Source: Cellulomonas phragmiteti
GTDB taxonomy: Bacteria; Actinomycetota; Actinomycetes; Actinomycetales; Cellulomonadaceae
Length of the DNA stretch: 64,000 bases
Assembly: GCF_016862775.1 (NCBI RefSeq)
Contig: NZ_BONP01000001.1
Span: 345,984-409,983, forward strand
Direction: 5' to 3'
The notes under the pieces are model-generated. The model saw only the letters and a program-made list of their open reading frames with translations, did not search any database and was not told where the DNA came from. A program made the translations under genes and the position numbers. Shown in pieces: positions 37,094 to 46,506 of this stretch. Each line of letters begins with the position of its first letter. Positions within the stretch are counted from its first letter, which is position 1.

Positions 37094-39673
37094 ATGCCTC
37101 GTGTCCCGCTGACCTGGCTCGCCGAGCACGTCGAGCTCCCCGCCGACCTCACGGCCGAGCAGCTGGCCGCCGACCTCGTGCGCGTCGGCCTCGAGGAGGA
37201 GGCGATCCACACCTCGGGCGTCACCGGTCCGCTCGTCGTCGGACAGGTGCTCGAGCTGACGCCCGAGCCGCAGAAGAACGGCAAGACGATCAACTGGTGC
37301 CGCGTCGACGTGGGCGCGCACAACGACCTCGACGAGGCCGGCGACCCGACGGTGCCGCGGGGCATCGTGTGCGGCGCGCACAACTTCGGCGTGGGCGACC
37401 GGGTGGTCGTGGCGCTGCCGGGCGCCGTGCTCCCGGGGCCGTTCCCCATCGCCGCGCGCAAGACGTACGGGCACGTGTCCGACGGCATGATCTGCTCGGC
37501 GCGCGAGCTCGGCCTCGGCGAGGACCACGCGGGCATCATCGTGCTCGCGCGCCTCGGCTACGGCGAGGACGTCACCGCGCCCGGGACGGACGCGCTGCGG
37601 CTGCTCGGCCTGGCGGACGAGGTGCTCGAGATCAACGTGACCCCCGACCGCGGGTACTGCTTCTCGATGCGGGGGGTCGCGCGCGAGTACGCGCACTCGA
37701 CCGGTGCGCGGTTCACGGACGCGGGCCTGCCGTCGGACGACCAGCTGCGCGAGCAGCCCGCCGGGTTCGCCGTCGAGATCGACGACGACGGCGGCATCCA
37801 CGGCGTCCCGGGCTGCGACCGCTTCGTCGCGCAGGTCGTGCGCGGCGTGGCCGCGTCCGGGCCGTCGCCCGCGTGGATGCAGCGGCGCCTCACGCAGGCG
37901 GGCATGCGTCCGATCAGCCTGGCGGTCGACGTCACCAACTACGTGATGCTCGACCTCGGTCAGCCCATGCACGCCTACGACCTGGGGTCGCTCACCGCAC
38001 CGGTCGTCGTGCGGCGGGCGCGGCCGGGGGAGCGGGCGACGACGCTGGACGACGTCGAGCGGGCGCTGGACCCCCAGGACCTGCTGGTCACGGACTCCTC
38101 GGGCGGCCGGGCGGCACGCGTCCTGGGCATCGCGGGGGTCATGGGGGGTGCCGACTCCGAGGTGGGCGGCACCACGACCGACCTGCTCCTGGAGGCCGCG
38201 CACTTCGACCCGGTGACCGTCGCGCGCTCGTCGCGACGGCACCGGCTGACGTCGGAGGCGTCCAAGCGCTTCGAGCGCGGCGTCGATCCGCTCCTGCCGC
38301 GCGTCGCGGTCGCGCGGGCGGCCGCGCTGCTGGTCGAGCACGGCGGTGGCACGGTCGACGACACGCTCACGGACGTCGACCGCACGTCCGTGCGCGCGCC
38401 CGTCGCGTTCGACCCGGCCCAGCCGGCCCGGCTCGTCGGTGTGCCGTACACGCACGACGAGGTCCGCGCCACGCTCACCGAGATCGGGTGCCGCGTCGAC
38501 GACTCGGCCGGTACGTGGCAGGTGCACGTCCCGAGCTGGCGACCGGACCTCGCGGCAGGTGTCGACCTGGTGGAGGAGGTCGCCCGCCTGCGCGGGTACG
38601 ACGCGATCCCCTCGATCGTCCCGCCGGCGCCCGTGGGGCGTGGGCTGACGCGCGGCCAGCGGGTGCGGCGCGCGGTCGCGGACACCCTGGCCTCGGGTGG
38701 TCTCGTCGAGGTCCTCAGCTACCCGTTCGTCGGGACCGACCAGCTCGACGCCCTCGGGCTGCCCGCCGACGACCCGCGGCGCCACGCCGTGCGCCTGGTC
38801 AACCCGCTCACCGACGGCCAGCCGCTCATGCGCACGGACCTGCTGGTGACGCTGCTGGACACCGTGCGACGCAACGTCGCCCGCGGCACCGTCGACGTGG
38901 GGCTGTACGAGCTCGGCCTGGTCACCCTGCCCGACCCGGCGGCCGCTCCGGCGCCGCGGCTGCCGGGAGGGGCGCGCCCCGGCGACGAGCAGCTCGCCGC
39001 GCTGGAGCGCGCGGTCCCCGCGCAGCCGCTGCACGTGGCGGGGGTGGTCGCCGGCCTCGTCGAGCCTGCGGGCCGGGGGCGTCCCGGCCGCCGGGCCGAC
39101 GTGGAGGACGCGCTCGCACACGTGCGCCGCGTCCTGCAGGTCGTCGGGGTGCAGGCGTCGGTCACCGCCGACCGCGAGCGGGCGCCGTTCCACCCGGGAC
39201 GGTGCGCACGCCTGACGGCTCCGTCGGGTGCGCTCCTGGGCCACGCGGGCGAGCTGCACCCCCAGGTCGTCGCCGCGCTCGACCTGCCGGCCCGCACGGT
39301 GGCGTTCGAGCTCGACCTCACCGCGGTGCTGTCGGCCGCTCCGCTCGACCCGGTGACCGCGGTCCCGGTCTCGACGTTCCCGGTCGCGAAGGAGGACGTC
39401 GCACTGGTCGTCGCCGACGACGTGCCGGCCGCCGACGTCCTCGCGGCCGTCCGGGCGGGTGCCGCCGCCGGTCCGGCCGGTGACGTCCTGGAGGACGTGC
39501 GTCTGTTCGACGTCTACACAGGAGACCAGGTCGGGCCCGGCCGCAAGTCGCTGGCGTTCGCGCTGCGGCTGCGGGCGGGCGACCGGACGCTGACGGCCGC
39601 CGACACGGCGGCCGTGCGCGACGCGGTCGTCGCCGAGGCGCACGCGCGGGTCGGCGCCACCCTGCGCGCCTGA
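37094..39673 (+). CDS. pheT: Phenylalanyl-tRNA synthetase beta subunit
   Basis: PheT carries tRNA recognition and editing. The 859-residue protein has the N-terminal MPRVPLTWLAEHVELP segment, an EMAP-type tRNA-binding domain (about 40-160, VVGQVLELTPEPQKNG), the B3/4 editing domain with DVTNYVMLDLGQPMHAYD near 278, the B5 domain, the catalytic-like core (VLSYPFVGTDQLDALG), and a C-terminal FDX-ACB anticodon-binding domain (FPVAKEDVALVV and on). Full length. A strong terminator follows. Confidence 0.97.
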   Translation: MPRVPLTWLAEHVELPADLTAEQLAADLVRVGLEEEAIHTSGVTGPLVVGQVLELTPEPQKNGKTINWCRVDVGAHNDLDEAGDPTVPRGIVCGAHNFGVGDRVVVALPGAVLPGPFPIAARKTYGHVSDGMICSARELGLGEDHAGIIVLARLGYGEDVTAPGTDALRLLGLADEVLEINVTPDRGYCFSMRGVAREYAHSTGARFTDAGLPSDDQLREQPAGFAVEIDDDGGIHGVPGCDRFVAQVVRGVAASGPSPAWMQRRLTQAGMRPISLAVDVTNYVMLDLGQPMHAYDLGSLTAPVVVRRARPGERATTLDDVERALDPQDLLVTDSSGGRAARVLGIAGVMGGADSEVGGTTTDLLLEAAHFDPVTVARSSRRHRLTSEASKRFERGVDPLLPRVAVARAAALLVEHGGGTVDDTLTDVDRTSVRAPVAFDPAQPARLVGVPYTHDEVRATLTEIGCRVDDSAGTWQVHVPSWRPDLAAGVDLVEEVARLRGYDAIPSIVPPAPVGRGLTRGQRVRRAVADTLASGGLVEVLSYPFVGTDQLDALGLPADDPRRHAVRLVNPLTDGQPLMRTDLLVTLLDTVRRNVARGTVDVGLYELGLVTLPDPAAAPAPRLPGGARPGDEQLAALERAVPAQPLHVAGVVAGLVEPAGRGRPGRRADVEDALAHVRRVLQVVGVQASVTADRERAPFHPGRCARLTAPSGALLGHAGELHPQVVAALDLPARTVAFELDLTAVLSAAPLDPVTAVPVSTFPVAKEDVALVVADDVPAADVLAAVRAGAAAGPAGDVLEDVRLFDVYTGDQVGPGRKSLAFALRLRAGDRTLTAADTAAVRDAVVAEAHARVGATLRA

Positions 39674-39685
39674 CCTCGCCCGCGC

Positions 39686-39717
39686 CGGCCCCGGGGGAGC
39701 GGCCTCCCCCGGGGCCG
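39686..39717 (+). terminator. Terminator after pheT
   Basis: A perfect 14-bp GC stem with a CGGC tetraloop starts 13 bases after the pheT stop and has no U-tract. The same loop caps the tyrS terminator. Confidence 0.8.
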
Positions 39718-39734
39718 CGTCGTCCTGCCCGGGG

Positions 39735-39815
39735 CGAATCGGGACGAACCGGTGCGTCGTCGGATGAGTTCACCAGATAGTTACTGTCGGGTAGTTGCGG
39801 CGAATCGGGTGAACC
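39735..39815 (+). promoter_or_regulatory. Repeated half-sites upstream of the secreted nuclease gene
   Basis: CGAATCGGG followed by GAACC occurs at 39735-39750 (with AC between) and 39801-39815 (with T). GTTCACC (39768-39774) and GGTGAAC (39808-39814) form an inverted pair 33 bases apart. GTTCACC is the half-site of actinobacterial PhoP boxes, although those are usually direct repeats. TAGTTA (39778-39783) could be a -10. The arrangement suggests regulated expression, perhaps by phosphate. Confidence 0.4.
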
Positions 39816-39909
39816 ACGCAAGGTGAGGACGTCCGTCCAGGTGACGGCCGACTGCTCGCGCGCCGGGGCACCCGCACCCCTCCCGCCGCGCCCGACGGAG
39901 GGGACCCCC

Positions 39910-42900
39910 GTGCACGCACGACGACGAACGGCCACCGGAGCGCTCACCGCGCTCGCCCTGCTCCTCACCGGTGGCGTCGCCACCGCCGGGGCGGCGCACG
40001 GCGCGGTCTCCACGGACGCACCGCTGCTGGTCAACGAGGTGTACGGCGGGGGAGGCAACTCCGGGGCGCCGTTCGACCGGGACTTCGTCGAGCTGCACAA
40101 CCCCGGCGACGCCCCCGTGGACCTCGCCGGGTACTCGCTGCAGTACGCGTCGGTGGCGGGCGCGTCGTGGCAGGTCACGCCGCTGTCCGGCAGCGTGCCG
40201 GCGGGCTCGACCTTCGTCGTCGGGCAGGCGTACGGCAGCAACACCGCGGCGGCCGACGTCCCCGTCGACCTCGAGGGCACCGGGGTGCCGATGAGCGCGA
40301 CCAACGGCAAGGTCGCGCTCGTCGCGGGCGTCACGGCCCTGACCTGCAGCGTCGGGTGCGCCGACGTCGACGTCGTCGTCGACCTGGTCGGGTGGGGGCC
40401 GACGGCCTCGTCGTTCGCGGGCTCGGGTCCCGCGCCGGCCACGACCAACGCCACCTCCGTCGCGCGCGACGCGGCCCACACGCACACGGCCGACAACGCC
40501 GCCGACTTCACCGTCGGCGCACCGACGCCGACACCGGCCGGGACCGACCCGCAGGAGCCGGGCGACCCGCAGGCCGTGACCATCGCCGAGATCCAGGGCA
40601 CGGGCGCGGCCTCCCCCCTCGTCGGGGCGACGGTCACGACGTCGGGCGTCGTCACGGCGGCGTACCCCACCGGTGGGTACAACGGCTACGTCCTGCAGAC
40701 GCCGGGCTCCGGCGGCGGTGACGTCGCCGCGCGCACGGGTTCCGACGCCGTCTTCGTCTACTCCCCGGCCACGGTCGGCCAGGTCACCGTCGGTCAGCAC
40801 CTGCGCGTCACCGGCGAGGTCGCCGAGTTCAACGGGCTGACGCAGGTCGTGGTCGCGGCGGGCAGCGTCGAGGTCCTGCCCGCGGCGGACGCCCCGACCC
40901 CGGTCGCCGCGCCCTGGCCCGCCGACGCGGCGGCGCGCGAGACGCTCGAGTCGATGCTCTTCGAGCCGACGGGCGAGCTGACGGTCACGAACACCTACAG
41001 CACCAACCAGTACGGCGAGGTGGGGCTCGCGACCGGCACGACGCCGCTGCTGCAGCCCACGGAGGTCGGGCGACCGGGCTCGGCCGAGGCGGCGGCGGTC
41101 GTCGCGGACAACGCCGCCCGCGGCGTCGTCCTGGACGACGGCGCGTCGACCAACTTCCTCGGTGCCGGCAACGGCGGGCTGACGCCGCCGTACGTGTCGC
41201 TCGAGAACCCCGTGCGCGTGGGTGCGGCCGTGCAGTTCGTCGAGCCCGTGGTGGTCGACTACCGCAACAACGCGTGGAAGCTGAGCCCGACGGCCCCCGT
41301 GGTCGCCGGAGGGCCGGCACCGGTGACCTTCGAGGACGACCGCACCGCCGCCCCCGAGCCTGTCGGTGGCGACCTGTCCATCGCGTCGTTCAACGTCCTC
41401 AACTACTTCACGACGCTGGGTGACGCGACACCGTCGTGCGTCGCCTACCGCGATCCCTCCGGCGAGCCGGTGACGGTCCGCGAGGGCTGCGACCAGCGCG
41501 GCGCGTGGGACGCGGCCGACCTGGAGCGGCAGCAGACCAAGATCGTCGCGGCCATCGCGGCGCTGGACGCCGACGTGGTCGGTCTGATGGAGATCGAGAA
41601 CTCGGCGCGGGTCGACGGTGTCGCCGACGAGGCGGTCGCAACGCTGGTCGAGGCCCTCAACGAGGCCGCGGGCGCCGAGACGTGGGCGTTCGTGCCGTCG
41701 TCCGCGGAGCTGCCGCCGGCCGCGCAGCAGGACGTCATCACCAACGCGATCATCTACCGTCCGGAGGCCGTGACCCCGGCAGGGGCGTCGCGTGCGCTGG
41801 GTGACCAGAGCGGGAGCGGCCAGGCGTTCGTGAACGCCCGCGAGCCGATCGGCCAGGTGTTCACCCCCACCGACGGCGGCGAGCCGTTCCTCGTGGTCGT
41901 CAACCACTTCAAGTCGAAGGGCTCGGCCGGTCCGTGGCCCGGGGACGCCGACGCGGGCGACGGGCAGGGCGCGTCGAACGAGTCCCGCGTGCGCCAGGCG
42001 ACGGCGCTGCGCGACTGGGTGCCCGGCATCCAGGGTGACGCCGAGGCCGTCGCGCTGCTCGGCGACTTCAACTCCTACACGCGGGAGGACCCGCTGCAGG
42101 TGCTGTACGACGCGGGCTACGTCAACGCGGTCGCGGCGCTCGCGCCGGGGCAGCACAGCTACTCGTTCAGCGGCCTGTCCGGCTCGCTCGACCACGTCCT
42201 GCTCAACGAGGCCGCCTCGGCGCGTGCCACCGGTGCGGACGTGTGGGAGATCAACGCGCCCGAGTCGATCGCGCTGGAGTACAGCCGGTACGGCTACCAC
42301 GGCACGACGTTCTGGGCGCCCGACCCGTACCGCTCGTCGGACCACGACCCGGTCGTCGTCGGGATGCGCGCGGGCGACGCGAACGACGGGCCCGTCGACC
42401 TCACGTTCCTCAACATCAACGACTTCCACGGCCGCATCGACGGCAACACGGTGAAGTTCGCGGGCACGGTCGAGCAGCAGCGTGCGGCCGCCGACGGGCC
42501 CGTCGCGTTCCTGTCGGCCGGCGACAACATCGGGGCGTCGGTCTTCGCGTCGGCCGTGCAGGGCGACCAGCCGACGATCGACGTGCTCAACGCGCTCGAC
42601 CTGGCGGCCACGGCCGTCGGCAACCACGAGTTCGACGGGGGGTACGACGACCTGGTCGACCGCGTGATCGCCGGAGGCGAGAACGCCCGGTTCCCGCACC
42701 TCGGCGCCAACGTGTACCTGGCGGGCACCTCGACGCCGGCGCTCGACGAGTACGCGCTCCTCGACATGGGCGGGGTGACGGTCGGCGTCATCGGCGCGGT
42801 CACGCAGGAGACACCGTCGCTCGTCACGCCCGGTGGCATCGCGGCGCTCGACTTCGGCGACCCCGTCGAGGCGGTCAACCGCGTCGCGGCGCAGCTCACC

Positions 42901-44886
42901 GACGGCGACCCGTCCAACGGCGAGGCCGACGTGATCGTCGCCGAGTACCACGAGGGCGCGGGGGCGGGGACGCCCGACGGCGCCACCCTGGAGGAGGAGA
43001 TCGCCGCGGGCGGCGCGTTCGCGGACATCGCCACCGGGACGGCCGACGTCGTGGACGTGATCTTCACGGGCCACACGCACAAGCAGTACGCGTGGTTCGG
43101 GCCGGTGGGTGACGGTGACGCGACGCGTCCGATCGTCCAGACGGGCTCGTACGGGGAGTTCCTCGGCAAGGTCGTCCTGACGTATGACCCGGCGACCGAC
43201 GAGGTCCTCGCGGCGACCGCTCAGAACGTCGCCCGCACGACGGTGCCGGACGCCGAGCTGGTCGCGACGTACCCGCGCGTGGCCGAGGTGAGCGCGATCG
43301 TGTCGGCGGCGCTCGCGTACGCCGACGAGGTCGGGTCGCAGCCGGTCGGGTCGGTCACCGCCGACGTGACGACCGCGTTCAGCGGCGGGTCGTACGTCGA
43401 CGGCGTCTACGTCGGATCGGCCCCGGGCACCACGACGGGGCGCGACGACCGCAGCCGTGAGTCGACCCTCGGGTCGCTCGTGGCCGACGCCCTGGTCGAC
43501 ACGCTGTCGGCCCCGGAGCGTGGTGGGGCGCAGATCGGCGTGGTGAACCCCGGAGGGATGCGCGCCGAGCTGCTGTACGCACCGGACGGGACGATCACGT
43601 ACGCCGAGGCCAACGCCGTGCTGCCGTTCGTCAACAACCTCTGGACGACGACGCTCACCGGCGCCCAGGTGGTCACGATGCTCGAGCAGCAGTGGCAGAC
43701 CAACGCGGACGGCACGATCCCGAGCCGGCCGTACCTGCAGCTCGGGCTCTCCGACAACGTGGCGTACACCTACGACGTGTCGCGTGAGCTCGGTGACCGG
43801 ATCACCTCGGTCACGGTCGACGGCGAGCCCATCGACCTCGACGCGCCGTACCGCATCGGCACGTTCTCGTTCCTCGCCCAGGGCGGTGACAACTTCCGGG
43901 TCTTCACGCAGGGCACGGGGACGGCCGACTCGGGCCTCATCGACCGGGACGCGTGGATCGCGTACCTGCAGGCGAACCCCGGGATCTCGCCGGACTTCGC
44001 CGAGCGGGCGGTCGCGGTGCCGGCACTGACCGACCCCGTCGCACCGGGCTCCGAGCTGACCTTCACGGTCGGCGGGATCAACCTCACGAGCCTGGGTGCT
44101 CCGTCGAACACCGAGGTCGAGGTGCGCCTCGGCGACACCGTCCTCGGCACCTTCCCGCTGGTGCGGGGCGACGGCCCGGACGCGTCGGCGCAGGTCACGG
44201 TCACGGTGCCCGAGGGGCTCGCGGCCGGTGGTCACACCCTGACCGTCGTGGCGGCGCCCAGCGGGACCACCGCGAGCGTGCCGTTCACGGTCGACGCGGG
44301 TCTGGCCACGTCGGCCACGTCCCTCTCGGCGTCGCCGGCCACGCAGGTGTTCGGCACGCGCGGGACCCGGGTGCGCCTCACGGCGGTCGTGACCTCGCAG
44401 GGTCCGGTCACGGGGCCGGTGCAGTTCGTCGCCGGCGAGGACGTGCTCGGCACGTCGACGCTGCGCGACGGGCGTGCCGTCCTGACCCTGCCGGCCGACA
44501 CCCCGGCGGGCACCTACGACGTCGTGGCCCGGTACGCCGGGACCGCCGCGGTCGCCGGGTCGCAGTCGGCACCGGTGAACGTCACGGTCACGCGGGCGGC
44601 GAGCAGCACCTCGCTGAGCGTCGTCCAGTCCCCGTTGCCGCGGCTCGTCCCCTCGGTGTGGGTCGCGACCGTCGGGCTCGAGACGGCCCGTCTGCCGCAG
44701 GGACGCGTCGAGCTGCGCGAGGGTGACCGCGTCGTCGCGCGGGCGGACGTCGTGCTGGGGATCGCGATCGGCACGGTGCCGCGCACGATCGGGGCCGGGA
44801 CGCACCGCCTCACGGCCGTGTTCGTCCCGGACGACGCGGCGAACGTCGCGGGCAGCGCGAGCCGCACGGTCTCCGTGCGCGGCTGA
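39910..44886 (+). CDS. Giant secreted ExeM/NucH-type nuclease fused to a 5'-nucleotidase
   Basis: A 1658-residue exported protein. Order: signal peptide (1-33, with LTALALLLTGGVATAGAAHG), a lamin-tail domain (about 38-140, LVNEVYGGGGNSG), an OB-type domain (about 225-315), and an endonuclease/exonuclease/phosphatase domain (about 488-820: SIASFNVLNYF, GLMEIEN, LLGDFNSY, SDHDPVVV). A metallophosphatase follows (from 831: NINDFHGRID, SAGDNIGAS, GNHEFDGG near 904, GHTHKQY), then the 5'-nucleotidase C domain (about 1144-1331) and two Ig-like repeats (about 1458-1657). It should cut extracellular DNA and dephosphorylate the nucleotides. No LPXTG or other wall anchor is visible. GTG start with GGAGGGG six bases upstream. 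Confidence 0.9.
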   Translation: MHARRRTATGALTALALLLTGGVATAGAAHGAVSTDAPLLVNEVYGGGGNSGAPFDRDFVELHNPGDAPVDLAGYSLQYASVAGASWQVTPLSGSVPAGSTFVVGQAYGSNTAAADVPVDLEGTGVPMSATNGKVALVAGVTALTCSVGCADVDVVVDLVGWGPTASSFAGSGPAPATTNATSVARDAAHTHTADNAADFTVGAPTPTPAGTDPQEPGDPQAVTIAEIQGTGAASPLVGATVTTSGVVTAAYPTGGYNGYVLQTPGSGGGDVAARTGSDAVFVYSPATVGQVTVGQHLRVTGEVAEFNGLTQVVVAAGSVEVLPAADAPTPVAAPWPADAAARETLESMLFEPTGELTVTNTYSTNQYGEVGLATGTTPLLQPTEVGRPGSAEAAAVVADNAARGVVLDDGASTNFLGAGNGGLTPPYVSLENPVRVGAAVQFVEPVVVDYRNNAWKLSPTAPVVAGGPAPVTFEDDRTAAPEPVGGDLSIASFNVLNYFTTLGDATPSCVAYRDPSGEPVTVREGCDQRGAWDAADLERQQTKIVAAIAALDADVVGLMEIENSARVDGVADEAVATLVEALNEAAGAETWAFVPSSAELPPAAQQDVITNAIIYRPEAVTPAGASRALGDQSGSGQAFVNAREPIGQVFTPTDGGEPFLVVVNHFKSKGSAGPWPGDADAGDGQGASNESRVRQATALRDWVPGIQGDAEAVALLGDFNSYTREDPLQVLYDAGYVNAVAALAPGQHSYSFSGLSGSLDHVLLNEAASARATGADVWEINAPESIALEYSRYGYHGTTFWAPDPYRSSDHDPVVVGMRAGDANDGPVDLTFLNINDFHGRIDGNTVKFAGTVEQQRAAADGPVAFLSAGDNIGASVFASAVQGDQPTIDVLNALDLAATAVGNHEFDGGYDDLVDRVIAGGENARFPHLGANVYLAGTSTPALDEYALLDMGGVTVGVIGAVTQETPSLVTPGGIAALDFGDPVEAVNRVAAQLTDGDPSNGEADVIVAEYHEGAGAGTPDGATLEEEIAAGGAFADIATGTADVVDVIFTGHTHKQYAWFGPVGDGDATRPIVQTGSYGEFLGKVVLTYDPATDEVLAATAQNVARTTVPDAELVATYPRVAEVSAIVSAALAYADEVGSQPVGSVTADVTTAFSGGSYVDGVYVGSAPGTTTGRDDRSRESTLGSLVADALVDTLSAPERGGAQIGVVNPGGMRAELLYAPDGTITYAEANAVLPFVNNLWTTTLTGAQVVTMLEQQWQTNADGTIPSRPYLQLGLSDNVAYTYDVSRELGDRITSVTVDGEPIDLDAPYRIGTFSFLAQGGDNFRVFTQGTGTADSGLIDRDAWIAYLQANPGISPDFAERAVAVPALTDPVAPGSELTFTVGGINLTSLGAPSNTEVEVRLGDTVLGTFPLVRGDGPDASAQVTVTVPEGLAAGGHTLTVVAAPSGTTASVPFTVDAGLATSATSLSASPATQVFGTRGTRVRLTAVVTSQGPVTGPVQFVAGEDVLGTSTLRDGRAVLTLPADTPAGTYDVVARYAGTAAVAGSQSAPVNVTVTRAASSTSLSVVQSPLPRLVPSVWVATVGLETARLPQGRVELREGDRVVARADVVLGIAIGTVPRTIGAGTHRLTAVFVPDDAANVAGSASRTVSVRG

Positions 44887-44892
44887 CGCACC

Positions 44893-44932
44893 ACGACGGG
44901 CCCGGCCGGATCGCTCCGGCCGGGCCCGTCGT
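44893..44932. terminator. Bidirectional terminator between the nuclease gene and trpB2
   Basis: A perfect 18-bp GC-rich stem (44893-44910 with 44915-44932) has a TCGC tetraloop. It is the longest hairpin I found in this window. It lies six bases after the nuclease stop and 19 bases past the convergent trpB2 end. Confidence 0.85.
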
Positions 44933-44951
44933 CGTCGGTGGCCCGGGAGGG

Positions 44952-46262
44952 TCAGACGTAGTCGTGGTACGCCGGCAGGTCCAGCACGCCGTTGCCCGAC
45001 AGCCCGATGAGGATCGTCTCGTCGGTCGTCGCCGCGCGGGCGTGCGCCAGCGCGCCGGCCACCGCGTGCGTGGACTCCGGCGCGGGGATGATGCCCTCGG
45101 CGCGCGCGAACTCGACGCCGGCCGCGAACGCGTCCTCCTGCTCGACCGCGACGGCCTCCATCAGGCCCAGCGCGTACGCGTGCGACACCATCGGCGCCAT
45201 GCCGTGGTACCGCAGCCCGCCGGCGTGGATCGGCGGGGGGACGAAGTCCTGCCCGAGCGTGTGCATCTTCAGCAGGGGCGTCAGCCCGGCCACGTCACCG
45301 AAGTCGTACCGGTACTCGCCCTGCGTCATCGACGGGCACGCCGCCGGCTCGCACGCCACGACGCGGGTCGTGGCGCCGTCCCGCAGGTTGCGTCCGAGGA
45401 ACGGGAAGCTCAGGCCGGCGAGGTTGGACCCGCCGCCCGCGCACCCGAAGACCACGTCGGCCGTCTCACCCAGCTCGTCGAGCTGCGCGAGCGCCTCCTG
45501 CCCGATGACGCTCTGGTGCAGCAGCACGTGGTTGAGCACCGAGCCCAGCGCGTAGTGCGCCTGCGGGTCCTGCGCCGCGACCTCGACGGCCTCGCTGATC
45601 GCCATGCCGAGCGACCCCGTGGTCGTGGGGTCGGCCGCGAGCATCGCGCGCCCGGCGGCCGTGAGGTCCGACGGCGACGGGTGGCACGTCGCGCCGTACG
45701 TCTCCATCTGCATGCGCCGGTACGGCTTGGCGTCGTAGGACGCCCGCACCTGCCACACCTCGCACCCCAGGCCCAGCAGGGAGCACGCCATGGACAGGGA
45801 CGCGCCCCACTGCCCGGCGCCCGTCTCGGTCGTGAGCCGGGTGGTGCCCTCGATCGCGTTGTAGTACGCCTGCGCGACGGCCGTGTTCGGCTTGTGCGAC
45901 CCCGCGGGGGAGCCGCCCTCGTACTTGTAGTAGATCTTCGCGGGCGTTCCCAGCGCCCGCTCCAGGCGCCGGGCGCGCAGCAGCGGCGCGGGCCGCCACA
46001 GGGCGTAGATCTCCCGGACGGTCTGCGGGATCTCCACCCACCGCTCGGTCGACACCTCCTGCGCGATCAGCGCCATGGGGAACAGCGGCGCCAGGTCGTC
46101 GGGCGTCAGCGGCTCGCGCGTCCCCGGGTGCAGCGCGGGTGGGCAGGGCTCCGGCAGGTCCGCCGCGAGGTTGTACCAGTGCGTCGGCACGGCGGACGGC
46201 ACGACGGTGCCGACCGGGTCGGTCAGCGGGGAGCGGGGTGTCGTGTCGGGGGAGGTGGTCAT
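44952..46262 (-). CDS. trpB2: TrpB2-type tryptophan synthase beta-like PLP enzyme
   Basis: The 436-residue protein is a TrpB-like fold type II PLP enzyme of the longer TrpB2 class. The PLP lysine is K124 in [30 protein letters not shown], the phosphate-binding [11 protein letters not shown] loop and the C-terminal [17 protein letters not shown] are also present. TrpB2 enzymes join indole with serine or phosphoserine and usually lack a TrpA partner; there is no trpA here. The true substrate is uncertain. A GAGGCG ribosome site lies close to the ATG. TAGGCT (46354-46349) may be the -10. Confidence 0.85.
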   Translation of the reverse strand: MTTSPDTTPRSPLTDPVGTVVPSAVPTHWYNLAADLPEPCPPALHPGTREPLTPDDLAPLFPMALIAQEVSTERWVEIPQTVREIYALWRPAPLLRARRLERALGTPAKIYYKYEGGSPAGSHKPNTAVAQAYYNAIEGTTRLTTETGAGQWGASLSMACSLLGLGCEVWQVRASYDAKPYRRMQMETYGATCHPSPSDLTAAGRAMLAADPTTTGSLGMAISEAVEVAAQDPQAHYALGSVLNHVLLHQSVIGQEALAQLDELGETADVVFGCAGGGSNLAGLSFPFLGRNLRDGATTRVVACEPAACPSMTQGEYRYDFGDVAGLTPLLKMHTLGQDFVPPPIHAGGLRYHGMAPMVSHAYALGLMEAVAVEQEDAFAAGVEFARAEGIIPAPESTHAVAGALAHARAATTDETILIGLSGNGVLDLPAYHDYV

Positions 46263-46408
46263 GTCGCCTCGCAGGTTCGGGCGCGTGGGCGCGCGGGATC
46301 GGTGCCGGACCGCCTGCGTAGGTCCCGCCGTCGACGACCCGCCACGGGAGCCTATCCGCGGCCCCCGCCGGGTCCCGGCGCCGTTGGTCCCAGGACGGCC
46401 CGACGGTC

Positions 46409-46414
46409 TAGGGT
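46409..46414 (+). promoter_or_regulatory. Candidate -10 of the thiMED operon
   Basis: TAGGGT lies ten bases before the conserved part of the riboswitch, placing transcription start near 46421. TTGGTC (46384-46389) is a possible -35 at a wide 19-base spacing. Confidence 0.4.
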
Positions 46415-46422
46415 CGGACCGA

Positions 46423-46503
46423 GACACGGGGTGCCCTGTACCGAGCAGGGCTGAGATCACACCCGTCGAACCTGATCTCGTTCGTACGAGCGAAGGGATG
46501 TCC
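46423..46503 (+). promoter_or_regulatory. TPP riboswitch (THI element)
   Basis: The conserved THI-box blocks appear in order: ACGGGGTGCCC, GGGCTGAGATCACACCCG, GAACCTGATCTCG, then GTACGAGCGAAGGGA. They form the pyrimidine-sensor and pyrophosphate-sensor arms. The 3' block AAGGG (46493-46497) is also the ribosome site for the thiM ATG at 46507, nine bases on. Ligand binding would hide it, so control is probably at translation; no terminator hairpin follows. Confidence 0.95.
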
Positions 46504-46506
46504 CTG

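Noticed and set aside
39781..44805. A 1674-codon reverse-strand frame opposite the nuclease gene
   Set aside because: It is highly enriched in Arg, Asp and Val with no domain pattern or ribosome site; a shadow of the forward gene.
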